A program made the position numbers and the translations under genes. Below the pieces are notes generated by a model. The model was given only the letters and a program-made list of their open reading frames with translations. It was not told where the DNA came from and ran no database searches. A stretch of DNA of 5,652 nt from Comamonadaceae bacterium (lineage in GTDB: Bacteria > Pseudomonadota > Gammaproteobacteria > Burkholderiales > Burkholderiaceae_C), in assembly GCA_027490555.1 (NCBI GenBank), contig JAIXXW010000018.1, forward strand, positions 1 to 5,652. Reading direction: 5' to 3'. Of this stretch, positions 1 to 5,652 are shown piece by piece. Position 1 is the stretch's first letter. Every line of letters begins with the position of its first letter.

Positions 1-1629
1 ATGCAACAGCAATCGCTGCTGATTTCTTCTTTGATTGATTTTGCCGAGCAACACCACGGCGACAGCGAGGTTGTCTCGCGCCGGGTGGAGGGCGACATCC
101 ACCGCAGCAACTGGGCCCAAGTGGCCCGGCGGTCGCGCCAGGTCGCCAATGCCCTGGACGCCCAAAAGCTGCCGCAAGGCACCCGCATCGCCACGCTGGC
201 CTGGAACGGTTACCGCCACCTGGAGCTGTACTTTGGCGTGAGTGGCTCGGGCCGAGTGCTGCACACCATCAACCCCAGGCTGCACCCGGACCAGCTGGCC
301 TGGATCGCCAACCATGCCGAAGACCTGGTGCTGTGCTTTGAAATGACGTTTTTGCCGCTGGTGCAGGCGGTGCACGCCAAGTGCAGCACCATCACCCAGT
401 ATGTGGCTTTGTGCGATGCGGACAAGCTGCCTGCCGACACCGGCATTCCCAATTTGGTCAGCTACGAGGCCTGGATCGGCCAGCAACCGAGCACCTACAC
501 CTGGCCGCAGCTCGACGAGAACACGGCCTGCAGCCTGTGCTACACCAGCGGCACCACCGGCAACCCCAAGGGGGCCCTCTACAGCCACCGCTCGACCGTG
601 CTGCACGCTTACGCCGCAGCCTTGCCCGATTCCATGTGCATTTCGGCGCGTGATGCCATCTTGCCGGTGGTGCCCATGTTCCACGTCAACGCCTGGGGCA
701 TCCCTTACAGCGCGGCCATGGCGGGCGCCAAACTGGTGTGCCCCGGTCCGGCCCTTGACGGCAAATCGGTGTACGAGCTGATCGAAGCGGAAGGGGTGAC
801 GTTCGCGGCGGGTGTGCCCACCGTGTGGCAAATGCTGCTGGGCCACATGAAGCCGGCTGGCCTGAAATTCAGCACCCTCAACCGCACCGTGATTGGCGGC
901 TCGGCTTGCCCGCCCGCCATGATCGATGCCTTCCGAGAGGACTACAACGTGGACGTGTTGCATGCCTGGGGCATGACCGAGCTCAGTCCCCTGGGGACCG
1001 TGTGCACCCTCAAGAACAAGCACCGGCGCCTGCCAGCCGAGCAGCAGATGAAACTGCGCATGAAACAAGGCCGCTGCATTTTCGGCATCGACATGAAGAT
1101 CGTCGACGCCGATGGCCGTGACCTGCCCCACGACGGCAAGGCCGCCGGCGACCTGCTGGTCAAAGGGCCCTGGGTGATCTCGGCCTATTTCAAGCAAGAA
1201 GGCGGCAACCCCTTGGTCAACGGCTGGTTCCCGACGGGGGATGTGGCCACCATCGACGCCGATGGCTTCATGCAGATCACCGACCGCAGCAAGGACGTGA
1301 TCAAGTCGGGCGGTGAGTGGATCAGCTCGATCGATGTGGAAAACATCGCCATGGCGCATCCGGCTGTGGCCATGGCCGCCTGCATCGGCATGCGCCACCC
1401 CAAGTGGGACGAACGGCCCGTGGTGTGCGTGGTCAAGAAACCCGGTGCAGAGGTCAGCCGCGAAGCGCTGATCGCCTTTTACGAGGGCAAGACCGCGAAA
1501 TGGCAAATCCCGGACGATGTGGTCTTTGTCGACGCCATCCCCCTGGGCAGCACGGGCAAGATGCTCAAGACCCGTCTGCGCGAGCAACTGGCCGACTATG
1601 TTTTGCCCAGCTTGCGATCGGGATCATGA
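1..1629 (+). CDS. AMP-forming acyl-CoA synthetase (fatty-acyl / DmdB-like CoA ligase)
   Basis: This 542-residue enzyme of the ANL adenylation superfamily should activate a carboxylic acid with ATP to an acyl-adenylate and transfer it to CoA in the cytoplasm. Visible motifs in order: the phosphate-binding loop YTSGTTGNPKG (181-191), FHVNAWG (227-233), GGSACPP (299-305), the adenine/Mg motif GMTE (324-327), WFPTGD (409-414) with the hinge region DRSKDVIKSGGEW (428-440), and the C-terminal catalytic lysine in STGKMLK (K520). Domains are complete and length is normal for the family. The sequence resembles proteins annotated as long-chain or 3-(methylthio)propionyl-CoA ligase; the acyl chain cannot be read from sequence. 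The ATG lies at base 1, and homologues often start a few residues earlier (as I recall them), so the true start may be upstream of the window. A hairpin/T-run and a 115-nt gap separate it from the transporter genes, so co-transcription is uncertain. Confidence 0.93.
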   Translation: MQQQSLLISSLIDFAEQHHGDSEVVSRRVEGDIHRSNWAQVARRSRQVANALDAQKLPQGTRIATLAWNGYRHLELYFGVSGSGRVLHTINPRLHPDQLAWIANHAEDLVLCFEMTFLPLVQAVHAKCSTITQYVALCDADKLPADTGIPNLVSYEAWIGQQPSTYTWPQLDENTACSLCYTSGTTGNPKGALYSHRSTVLHAYAAALPDSMCISARDAILPVVPMFHVNAWGIPYSAAMAGAKLVCPGPALDGKSVYELIEAEGVTFAAGVPTVWQMLLGHMKPAGLKFSTLNRTVIGGSACPPAMIDAFREDYNVDVLHAWGMTELSPLGTVCTLKNKHRRLPAEQQMKLRMKQGRCIFGIDMKIVDADGRDLPHDGKAAGDLLVKGPWVISAYFKQEGGNPLVNGWFPTGDVATIDADGFMQITDRSKDVIKSGGEWISSIDVENIAMAHPAVAMAACIGMRHPKWDERPVVCVVKKPGAEVSREALIAFYEGKTAKWQIPDDVVFVDAIPLGSTGKMLKTRLREQLADYVLPSLRSGS

Positions 1630-1651
1630 CGCCCAGATTAAAAGTCACGCG

Positions 1652-1663
1652 AGTGATATCACT
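1652..1663. promoter_or_regulatory. 12-bp perfect palindrome, possible operator
   Basis: AGTGATATCACT is a perfect dyad in the gap upstream of the binding-protein gene. A further inverted GTGA half-site (TCAC at 1645-1648) precedes it, giving TCAC / GTGA / TCAC half-sites within 18 bp. There is no loop, so it is more likely a protein-binding DNA site than an RNA hairpin. The regulator is unknown. A role in controlling the transporter is inferred from position only. Confidence 0.35.
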
Positions 1664-1688
1664 TAGGGGCAAACCCCGAGCTTTTTTT
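1662..1688 (+). terminator. Probable weak intrinsic terminator after the acyl-CoA synthetase gene
   Basis: GGGG (1666-1669) pairs with CCCC (1674-1677) around a CAAA loop. The stem extends by CTT/GAG with one G-T pair and a bulged A1665, and seven T follow at 1682-1688. It lies 33 nt after the ligase stop codon. The stem is short, so efficiency is doubtful. It suggests the ligase transcript ends before the transporter genes. No convincing -35/-10 promoter pair was recognised in the remaining 1689-1731. Confidence 0.5.
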
Positions 1689-1731
1689 CACTCTCAAACG
1701 GTTACGCTCAACGTGTTCCGATTCACAACGC

Positions 1732-1737
1732 AGGAGA
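1732..1737 (+). promoter_or_regulatory. Shine-Dalgarno of the binding-protein gene
   Basis: AGGAGA sits 7 nt before the ATG at 1745, a strong, well-spaced ribosome binding site. It fixes the start of the binding-protein gene, together with the signal peptide that begins at that ATG. Confidence 0.85.
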
Positions 1738-1744
1738 CCCCGAA

Positions 1745-2977
1745 ATGAAAACCACCATCCGTTTGATCGCTGCCACGGCATTGGCTGCAACGGCCATGGG
1801 CGCCTACGCTCAGAAAGGCGAGACTGTCAAGATTGCCTGGATCGATCCCCTGTCCGGTTTGATGGCCCCCGTGGGCAGCAACCAGCTCAAGAGTTTCCAG
1901 TTCTTTGCCGAAAAATTCAGCAAGACCAACCCCGCCGGCGTCAAGTTTGAAGTGATTGGCATCGACAACAAGCTGAGCCCCGCTGAAAGTCTGAACGCCC
2001 TGAAGGCGGCCATGGACCAGGGTGTGCGTTACATCACCCAGGGCAACGGCTCTTCGGTGGCCGGCGCCCTGATCGAAGCCGTGAACAAGCACAACGAGCG
2101 CAACCCCGGCAAGGAAATCATTTTCCTGAACCACTCGGCGGTCGACCCCGACTTCACCAACAGCAAGTGCAGCTTCTGGCATTTCCGCTTTGACGCCGAC
2201 ACCTCGATGAAGATGGAGGCCATGACCACCTTCATGAAGGACCAGAAAGACATCAAGAACGTCTACCTGCTCAACCAGAACTACTCGCACGGCCACCAGA
2301 TGGTGCGCTATGCCAAGGAAAACCTGGCGCGCAAGATGCCCGACGTCAAGATCGTGGGTGAAGACCTGCACCCCTTGGCCCAGGTGCGTGACTTCGCCCC
2401 CTACATCGCCAAGATCAAGGCCTCGGGTGCCGACACCGTGATCACCGGCAACTGGGGTTCCGACCTGGCCTTGCTGATCAAGGCGGCCAACGAAGGCGGC
2501 TACAACGGCAAGTTCTACACCTACTACACCGGTGTGACCGGCACGCCAACGGCCCTGGGCCAAGGCGGTGCAGGCCGTGTGTTCCAGATTTCCTACAACC
2601 ACTACAACATGGGTGGTGACATGGGCAAATGGATGGCCGAATTCAAGCAGAAGTTCAACGACGACTTCTACACCGGCTCGGTGATCTCGATCTTCAGCGC
2701 ACTGGGTGACGCCATGGCCAAAGCCAAGTCGACCGACCCCGTCAAAGTGGCCAACGCCCTGTCTGGCTTGACCTTCAAGAGCTACCACGGTGAAGTGCAA
2801 ATGCGCAAAACCGACCACCAGCTGCAGCAACCCCTGTGGATGACGGTCTGGCAAAAGGCGGACAAGAAGTTCCCTTACAGCCCCGAAAACACAGGCATGA
2901 CCCTGGCACCCGTGAAGGAATTCCCTTCCTTCATCTCCAGCACCCCCACCAGCTGCCAGATGAAGCGTCCCGGCTGA
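1745..2977 (+). CDS. HAAT-family ABC transporter periplasmic substrate-binding protein (LivJ/LivK-like)
   Basis: This 410-residue protein is the periplasmic receptor of the LivHM(GF) importer encoded downstream. Residues 1-22 form a classic Sec signal peptide: a KTTIR basic start, an alanine-rich core and an AYA cleavage site before Q23. The mature part has the type I periplasmic binding fold (Peripla_BP_6 type), with KIAWIDPLSG near the start, a ligand-cleft segment TQGNGSSVAG (98-107), a hinge-region stretch FLNHSAVDPDFTNSKCSFWHFR (127-148; key residues S131, D134, W145) and TGNWGSDL (234-241). There are two cysteines, C142 and C404, so a disulfide is possible but not shown. No lipobox is seen, so it should be a soluble periplasmic protein. 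The ligand cannot be called: branched-chain amino acids are the default for the family, but amides and aromatic or other organic acids are equally possible. A strong terminator follows, so it may be produced in excess of the permeases. Confidence 0.92.
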   Translation: MKTTIRLIAATALAATAMGAYAQKGETVKIAWIDPLSGLMAPVGSNQLKSFQFFAEKFSKTNPAGVKFEVIGIDNKLSPAESLNALKAAMDQGVRYITQGNGSSVAGALIEAVNKHNERNPGKEIIFLNHSAVDPDFTNSKCSFWHFRFDADTSMKMEAMTTFMKDQKDIKNVYLLNQNYSHGHQMVRYAKENLARKMPDVKIVGEDLHPLAQVRDFAPYIAKIKASGADTVITGNWGSDLALLIKAANEGGYNGKFYTYYTGVTGTPTALGQGGAGRVFQISYNHYNMGGDMGKWMAEFKQKFNDDFYTGSVISIFSALGDAMAKAKSTDPVKVANALSGLTFKSYHGEVQMRKTDHQLQQPLWMTVWQKADKKFPYSPENTGMTLAPVKEFPSFISSTPTSCQMKRPG

Positions 2978-2983
2978 GCCGGG
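2969..2983 (+). repeat. GC hairpin enclosing the stop codon
   Basis: CCCGGC / GCCGGG form a perfect 6-bp inverted repeat whose triloop is the TGA stop codon of the binding-protein gene. No proper T-run follows directly, so it is not called a terminator. It could shield the transcript's 3' end or be chance, because the codons for the final residues are conserved and GC-rich. Confidence 0.5.
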
Positions 2984-3004
2984 TACTTCTCACTGTTGTC
3001 TTTG

Positions 3005-3035
3005 GCCAGTCACTGACACCCCGTCGGTGATTGGC
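3005..3035 (+). repeat. 13-bp stem-loop in the spacer before the strong terminator
   Basis: Bases 3005-3017 pair with 3023-3035 around the loop ACCCC. This is an unbroken 13-bp stem with two G-T pairs (G3009:T3031 and T3014:G3026). No T-tract follows, so it is not itself a terminator. Its position at the 3' end of the binding-protein mRNA suggests an RNA-stabilising element. An alternative fold, 3003-3007 with 3042-3046 and 3011-3015 with 3037-3041, would exclude it. Confidence 0.6.
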
Positions 3036-3045
3036 ACAGTGGGCC

Positions 3046-3084
3046 AAGACCCGATCAACATGCGTTCATCGGGTCTTTTTTTTT
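3046..3084 (+). terminator. Strong rho-independent terminator between the binding-protein gene and livH
   Basis: AAGACCCGAT (3046-3055) pairs perfectly with ATCGGGTCTT (3068-3077). The 12-nt loop can form a further 3-bp AAC/GTT stem beyond a C-C mismatch. Nine T run from 3076 to 3084. On the minus strand there is no U-tract on the far side, so it acts on + strand transcription. It sits 68 nt after the binding-protein stop and 86 nt before the livH start. Read-through or a separate promoter is needed for the permease genes; none was confidently seen in 3085-3158. Confidence 0.9.
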
Positions 3085-3142
3085 GGTGTTTGTTTTCTCT
3101 CATCGGGCCTGGCTTTTTCGAAGCCGCTTTCGGTATCGCTTT

Positions 3143-3158
3143 AGACCCTTGAAGGTCT
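3143..3158 (+). repeat. Short hairpin just upstream of the livH ribosome binding site
   Basis: AGACC (3143-3147) pairs with GGTCT (3154-3158) around a 6-nt loop, ending directly at the GGAAAG Shine-Dalgarno of livH. It could influence ribosome access, but the stem is only 5 bp, so function is a guess. Confidence 0.3.
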
Positions 3159-3164
3159 GGAAAG
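3159..3164 (+). promoter_or_regulatory. Weak Shine-Dalgarno of livH
   Basis: GGAAAG lies 6 nt before the ATG at 3171. It is a poorer match than the AGGAGA of the binding-protein gene, consistent with lower expression of the permease. Confidence 0.6.
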
Positions 3165-3170
3165 TTTGTT

Positions 3171-4205
3171 ATGGAGTTTTTCATCATCTCCATGCTCAAC
3201 GGTCTGAGTTACGGACTGTTGCTCTTCATGCTCAGCTCCGGGCTGACTTTGATCTTCAGCATGATGGGTGTGCTCAATTTCGCGCACGCCAGTTTTTACA
3301 TGGTCGGGGCGTATTTCGGTTACACACTGTCCGGCTGGATCGGCTTCTGGCCTGCTTTGGTCTTGGCCCCTGTGCTGGTGGGGGCCCTGGGTGCGGTTTT
3401 TGAGCGCCTGACCTTGCGCAAAGTTCACCCCTTTGGGCATGTGCCCGAATTGCTGGTGACCTTCGGCTTGTCGTACGTGATCCTCGAGTTGGTGCAGCTG
3501 GTCTGGGGCCGCACCGCGGTGGAGTTTCCGCCACCGGAGATCCTGCGCAGCTCGGCCTTCACCCTGATCAACCACTCGGTCGACGGTCTGAGCTTTGTTT
3601 GGGGCGCTGCGCCCGCCGAAGCCTGCACCGCCGCAGATGCCAGCGTGCGTCTGGTGTGCTCGCCATTTCCCGCCACTCGGGGCTTCATGATGTTGGTGGC
3701 GGTGCTGATGCTGCTGTCCTTGTGGCTGTTGCTGACCCGCACCCGCATCGGCCTGGTGATCCAGGCGGCCCTGACCCACCCCGAAATGGTCGAGGCCCTG
3801 GGCCACAACGTGCCCCGGGTCTTCATGCTGGTGTTTGGCGCCGGCACGGGCCTGGCCGGTCTGGCCGGGGTGATCGGCGGCAGCACCTTCGTCACCGAAC
3901 CCGCCATGGCCGCGACCGTCGGGTCGGTGATTTTTGTGGTGGTGGTGGTGGGCGGCATGGGCTCCTTGTCCGGTGCCTTTTTGGCTTCGCTGCTGATCGG
4001 CGTGATCCAGACCTTTGCCGTGGCCATCGATTACTCCTTCCTCACCCTGGCCAAGGACATGGGTTGGGCCGTGTCGGCCGCCACCCAGGAAAACTCCTTT
4101 GCCAAGCTCACCCTGTCACAGATCGCGCCCATCTTGCCGTACCTGTTCCTGGTGCTGATTTTGATATTCCGGCCCAAGGGTCTTTTGGGCACACGGGAGG
4201 GTTGA
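3171..4205 (+). CDS. livH: Branched-chain amino acid-type ABC transporter permease LivH
   Basis: This 344-residue inner-membrane permease (BPD_transp_2 family) forms half of the importer channel with LivM. The N-terminus MEFFIISMLNGLSYG and the segment GVLNFAHASFYMVGAY (33-48) are hallmark LivH sequence. About eight hydrophobic segments are seen, roughly at 8-30, 36-53, 58-77, 93-113, 171-189, 217-237, 249-285 and 316-334. The cytoplasmic coupling loop that contacts the ATPase is THPEMVEALGHNVPR (202-216), followed by GTGLAGLAGVIGG (225-237). The end, FRPKGLLG (333-340), is typical. It is longer than the roughly 300 residues usual for LivH, mainly through an enlarged loop at 114-170, inferred to be periplasmic, that carries C152 and C163. 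Five GTG codons in a row encode V256-V260. The gene ends 3 nt before livM, and its last codons carry the livM Shine-Dalgarno GGGAGGG. Transported ligand is not determinable. Confidence 0.93.
   Translation: MEFFIISMLNGLSYGLLLFMLSSGLTLIFSMMGVLNFAHASFYMVGAYFGYTLSGWIGFWPALVLAPVLVGALGAVFERLTLRKVHPFGHVPELLVTFGLSYVILELVQLVWGRTAVEFPPPEILRSSAFTLINHSVDGLSFVWGAAPAEACTAADASVRLVCSPFPATRGFMMLVAVLMLLSLWLLLTRTRIGLVIQAALTHPEMVEALGHNVPRVFMLVFGAGTGLAGLAGVIGGSTFVTEPAMAATVGSVIFVVVVVGGMGSLSGAFLASLLIGVIQTFAVAIDYSFLTLAKDMGWAVSAATQENSFAKLTLSQIAPILPYLFLVLILIFRPKGLLGTREG
3936..3950 (+). repeat. (GTG)5 trinucleotide repeat within livH
   Basis: Five consecutive GTG codons encode V256-V260 in a transmembrane segment of LivH. 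It is in frame, so a change in copy number would add or remove valines without a frameshift. Probably only codon bias on a valine run. Confidence 0.9.
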
Positions 4206-4208
4206 GCG

Positions 4209-5501
4209 ATGGCGGCTGTCTACAAATTCAAGCCCTACAACGTCGGGCGCTGGGTGATCTGGAGTCTGTTTGCCCTGGTCCTGGTGTTCGCCCCCCTGGT
4301 GTTCAACAGCAACCTGTCGGTCACCATGCTGGCGCAAATGGGCATCGCCATCATTGCCTGCCTGTCCTACAACATGCTGCTGGGGCAAGGCGGCATGCTC
4401 AGTTTCGGCCATGCGGTGTACACCGGCCTGGGCTCTTACATGGCGATCCATGCGCTCAATGCGGTGACCGGCGGCAAGCTGCACATCCCTGTCAGTTTGC
4501 TGCCGATTGTGGGCGGGCTGGCCGGAATGGGTTTTGCCATGTTGCTGGGCTGGGTGACCACGCGCAAATCGGGCACCCCTTTTGCCATGATCACATTGGG
4601 CGTGGCCGAGCTGGTGTTTGCCATGTCGCTGATGTTCTCGGAGTTCTTTGGCGGGGAGGCCGGGGTTTCTGGCAACCGCGTCACGGGCCAGGCATTTTTC
4701 GGCATCACCTACGCCCAGCAGATCCAGATCTACTACCTGATCGCGGTCTACACCTTTGTCTGTGTTGCGTTGATGTTTGCCTTCACCCAAACCCCCTTGG
4801 GCCGCATCCTCAACGCCGTGCGTGACAACCCCGAACGCGTCGAGTTCATCGGTTACAACACCCAGCGTGTGCGCTACTCGGCCTTCATCATTTCGGGCTT
4901 TTTTGCGGGCATTGCCGGGGGCTTGGGGGCGCTCAACTTTGAAATCGTGACGGCCGAAGTGGTCAGTGCCGCGAGATCCGGTGCCTACTTGTTGTTCACC
5001 TTCCTGGGTGGCGCCACCTTCTTCTTTGGCCCCATCATCGGCGGTGTGCTGATGATCATCGCCTTCGTCTTGCTGTCCGAGCTGACCAAGGCCTGGTTGC
5101 TTTACCTGGGCCTGATCTTCCTGTTCATGGTGATGTACGCCCCGGGTGGCATTGCCAGCTTGATCATGATGAATTTGCGAGTGGCCAAGTTCGGCAAACT
5201 GCGCCAGATCTGGACGAGCTACCTGGCCTTGGGCCTGACGGCCATGGTCATGCTCGCCGGTGCCGGGGCCATGATCGAGATGGTTTACCACTTGCAGCTC
5301 AATTCGGCCCTGGGCGACAACGTGAAGTTCATGGGGGCCACCCTGAACGCCAAGGGTGTGGACAGCTGGTTTGGCGCTGCCTTCATCATGCTGACGGGTC
5401 TGGGCCTTTTCGAATTGGCGCGCCGCCAATTCGCCCACGATTGGGGTGAAATCCAGACCGAAATCGAAAAAGAAATCAAGCGAAGGGAAACTGCGTTATG
5501 A
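4209..5501 (+). CDS. livM: Branched-chain amino acid-type ABC transporter permease LivM with C-terminal extension
   Basis: This 430-residue inner-membrane permease partners LivH. A short basic N-terminus leads into about nine hydrophobic segments. The LivM signature GQGGMLSFGHA is at 59-69, the ATPase-coupling loop AVRDNPERVEFIGYNTQRVR at 203-222, and FFAGIAGGLGAL (231-242), FFFGPIIGG (271-279) and YAPGGIASL (310-318) complete the conserved core. The core ends near 325, where many LivM proteins stop. Here about 105 more residues follow, with two further predicted helices (about 336-357 and 386-403) and a charged, helix-prone tail (404-430). The start at 4209 is supported by GGGAGGG at 4195-4201, 7 nt upstream, and by the N-terminal sequence. 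It is tightly coupled: 3 nt after livH, with its stop overlapping the livG start as ATGA. A mature fusion with another known domain is not evident. Confidence 0.93.
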   Translation: MAAVYKFKPYNVGRWVIWSLFALVLVFAPLVFNSNLSVTMLAQMGIAIIACLSYNMLLGQGGMLSFGHAVYTGLGSYMAIHALNAVTGGKLHIPVSLLPIVGGLAGMGFAMLLGWVTTRKSGTPFAMITLGVAELVFAMSLMFSEFFGGEAGVSGNRVTGQAFFGITYAQQIQIYYLIAVYTFVCVALMFAFTQTPLGRILNAVRDNPERVEFIGYNTQRVRYSAFIISGFFAGIAGGLGALNFEIVTAEVVSAARSGAYLLFTFLGGATFFFGPIIGGVLMIIAFVLLSELTKAWLLYLGLIFLFMVMYAPGGIASLIMMNLRVAKFGKLRQIWTSYLALGLTAMVMLAGAGAMIEMVYHLQLNSALGDNVKFMGATLNAKGVDSWFGAAFIMLTGLGLFELARRQFAHDWGEIQTEIEKEIKRRETAL

Positions 5502-5652
5502 GTTACGCCCTTGAACTCAAAGACGTGCGCAAGAATTTCGGCAAGACCGAAATCATCCGTGGCGTCGATCTGGCCGTGCAGGCGGGAGAACGTGTGGCGG
5601 TGATCGGGCCCAATGGCGCAGGCAAATCGACGCTGTTCAATCTGATCAGCGG
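5498..5652 (+). CDS. livG: ABC transporter ATP-binding protein LivG, 5' part (cut by window end)
   Basis: The first 51 codons of an ABC ATPase are present; the gene runs off the window. The Walker A motif GPNGAGKST is at residues 37-45, following a typical first strand (LELKDVRKNF, with the aromatic F14 in the adenine-stacking position) and the GERVAVIGPNG lead-in. LFNLISG, which follows Walker A, is typical of LivG rather than LivF, where LLNTI or LLRTL is more common. Signature motif, Walker B and H-loop lie outside. The start ATG overlaps the livM stop (ATGA, 5498-5501). AAGGGA at 5483-5488 is a good ribosome binding site 9 nt upstream, and the overlap suggests translational coupling. LivG should energise LivHM, usually as a heterodimer with LivF expected downstream. 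Confidence 0.92.
   Translation, partial: MSYALELKDVRKNFGKTEIIRGVDLAVQAGERVAVIGPNGAGKSTLFNLIS

Noticed and set aside
1689..1731. Search for a sigma-70 promoter before the binding-protein gene
   Set aside because: The best -10-like hexamer (TACGCT, 1703-1708) has no acceptable -35 at 16-18 bp, so no promoter is called.
1317..1748. + strand open frame spanning the end of the ligase and the gap
   Set aside because: Out of frame with the ligase, no recognisable domain, and it would cross the hairpin/T-run and the next gene's start.
1694..2854. Long open frame on the minus strand (386 codons) opposite the binding-protein gene
   Set aside because: Its protein is rich in H, V, G and Q with no recognisable domain, as expected from the complement of GC-biased codons. 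The + strand gene has a signal peptide, ribosome binding site and family motifs.
3100..3110. TCATCGGG near-repeat of the terminator's 3' arm (3066-3073), a possible antiterminator partner for 3050-3055
   Set aside because: Only 8 identical bases and a 6-bp competing pairing against a 10-bp perfect terminator stem; not convincing as a switch.
3111..3125. GGCTT/AAGCC hairpin around TTTCG
   Set aside because: Five-bp stem with the T-run inside the loop rather than after it; not a terminator and probably chance.
3141..3806. Minus-strand open frame (221 codons) opposite livH
   Set aside because: H/Q/G-rich composition with no motif or ribosome binding site; it fully opposes livH.
3599..4825. + strand open frame (408 codons) in another frame across livH and livM
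   Set aside because: R/G/H/P-rich product without domains; it runs through two well-supported genes and their junction.
4116..5438. Long open frame on the minus strand (440 codons) opposite livM
   Set aside because: Low-complexity, H/Q/G/E/D-rich product opposite a clear permease; a codon-bias shadow.

Overview
The window looks like an ordinary chromosomal stretch of a GC-rich beta-proteobacterium, most likely Burkholderiales/Comamonadaceae. This assignment is an inference from the strong G/C preference at third codon positions, the protein wording (for example the LivH N-terminus and the ...MKRPG end of the binding protein) and the gene order. All genes are on the + strand, and nothing in composition suggests recent transfer.

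Layout: (1) 1-1629, an AMP-forming acyl-CoA synthetase of the fatty-acyl/DmdB-like type, followed by a 115-nt gap with a 12-bp perfect palindrome and a probable weak intrinsic terminator. (2) 1745-2977, a secreted periplasmic binding protein of the HAAT (branched-chain amino acid/amide) ABC family. (3) 2978-3170, a structured spacer with a 13-bp hairpin and then a very strong intrinsic terminator (10-bp perfect stem plus nine T). (4) 3171-4205 livH and 4209-5501 livM, the two membrane permeases, separated by 3 nt. (5) 5498 to the window end, the first 51 codons of the ATPase livG, overlapping the livM stop as ATGA. livF would be expected just beyond the window.

How it works together: the binding protein captures a solute in the periplasm. 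LivH and LivM form the inner-membrane channel, and LivG (with LivF, not visible) powers import. The family is annotated for branched-chain amino acids, but members also carry amides, urea, short acids and aromatic acids. The adjacent CoA ligase makes an organic acid substrate a reasonable hypothesis: import followed by CoA activation. The strong terminator between the binding-protein gene and the permease genes probably sets a high ratio of binding protein to permease.

I found no clearly novel system. The points most worth a second look are the structured livK-like/livH spacer, the C-terminal extension of LivM with two extra predicted membrane helices, the enlarged Cys-containing periplasmic loop of LivH, and the palindromic site upstream of the binding-protein gene.
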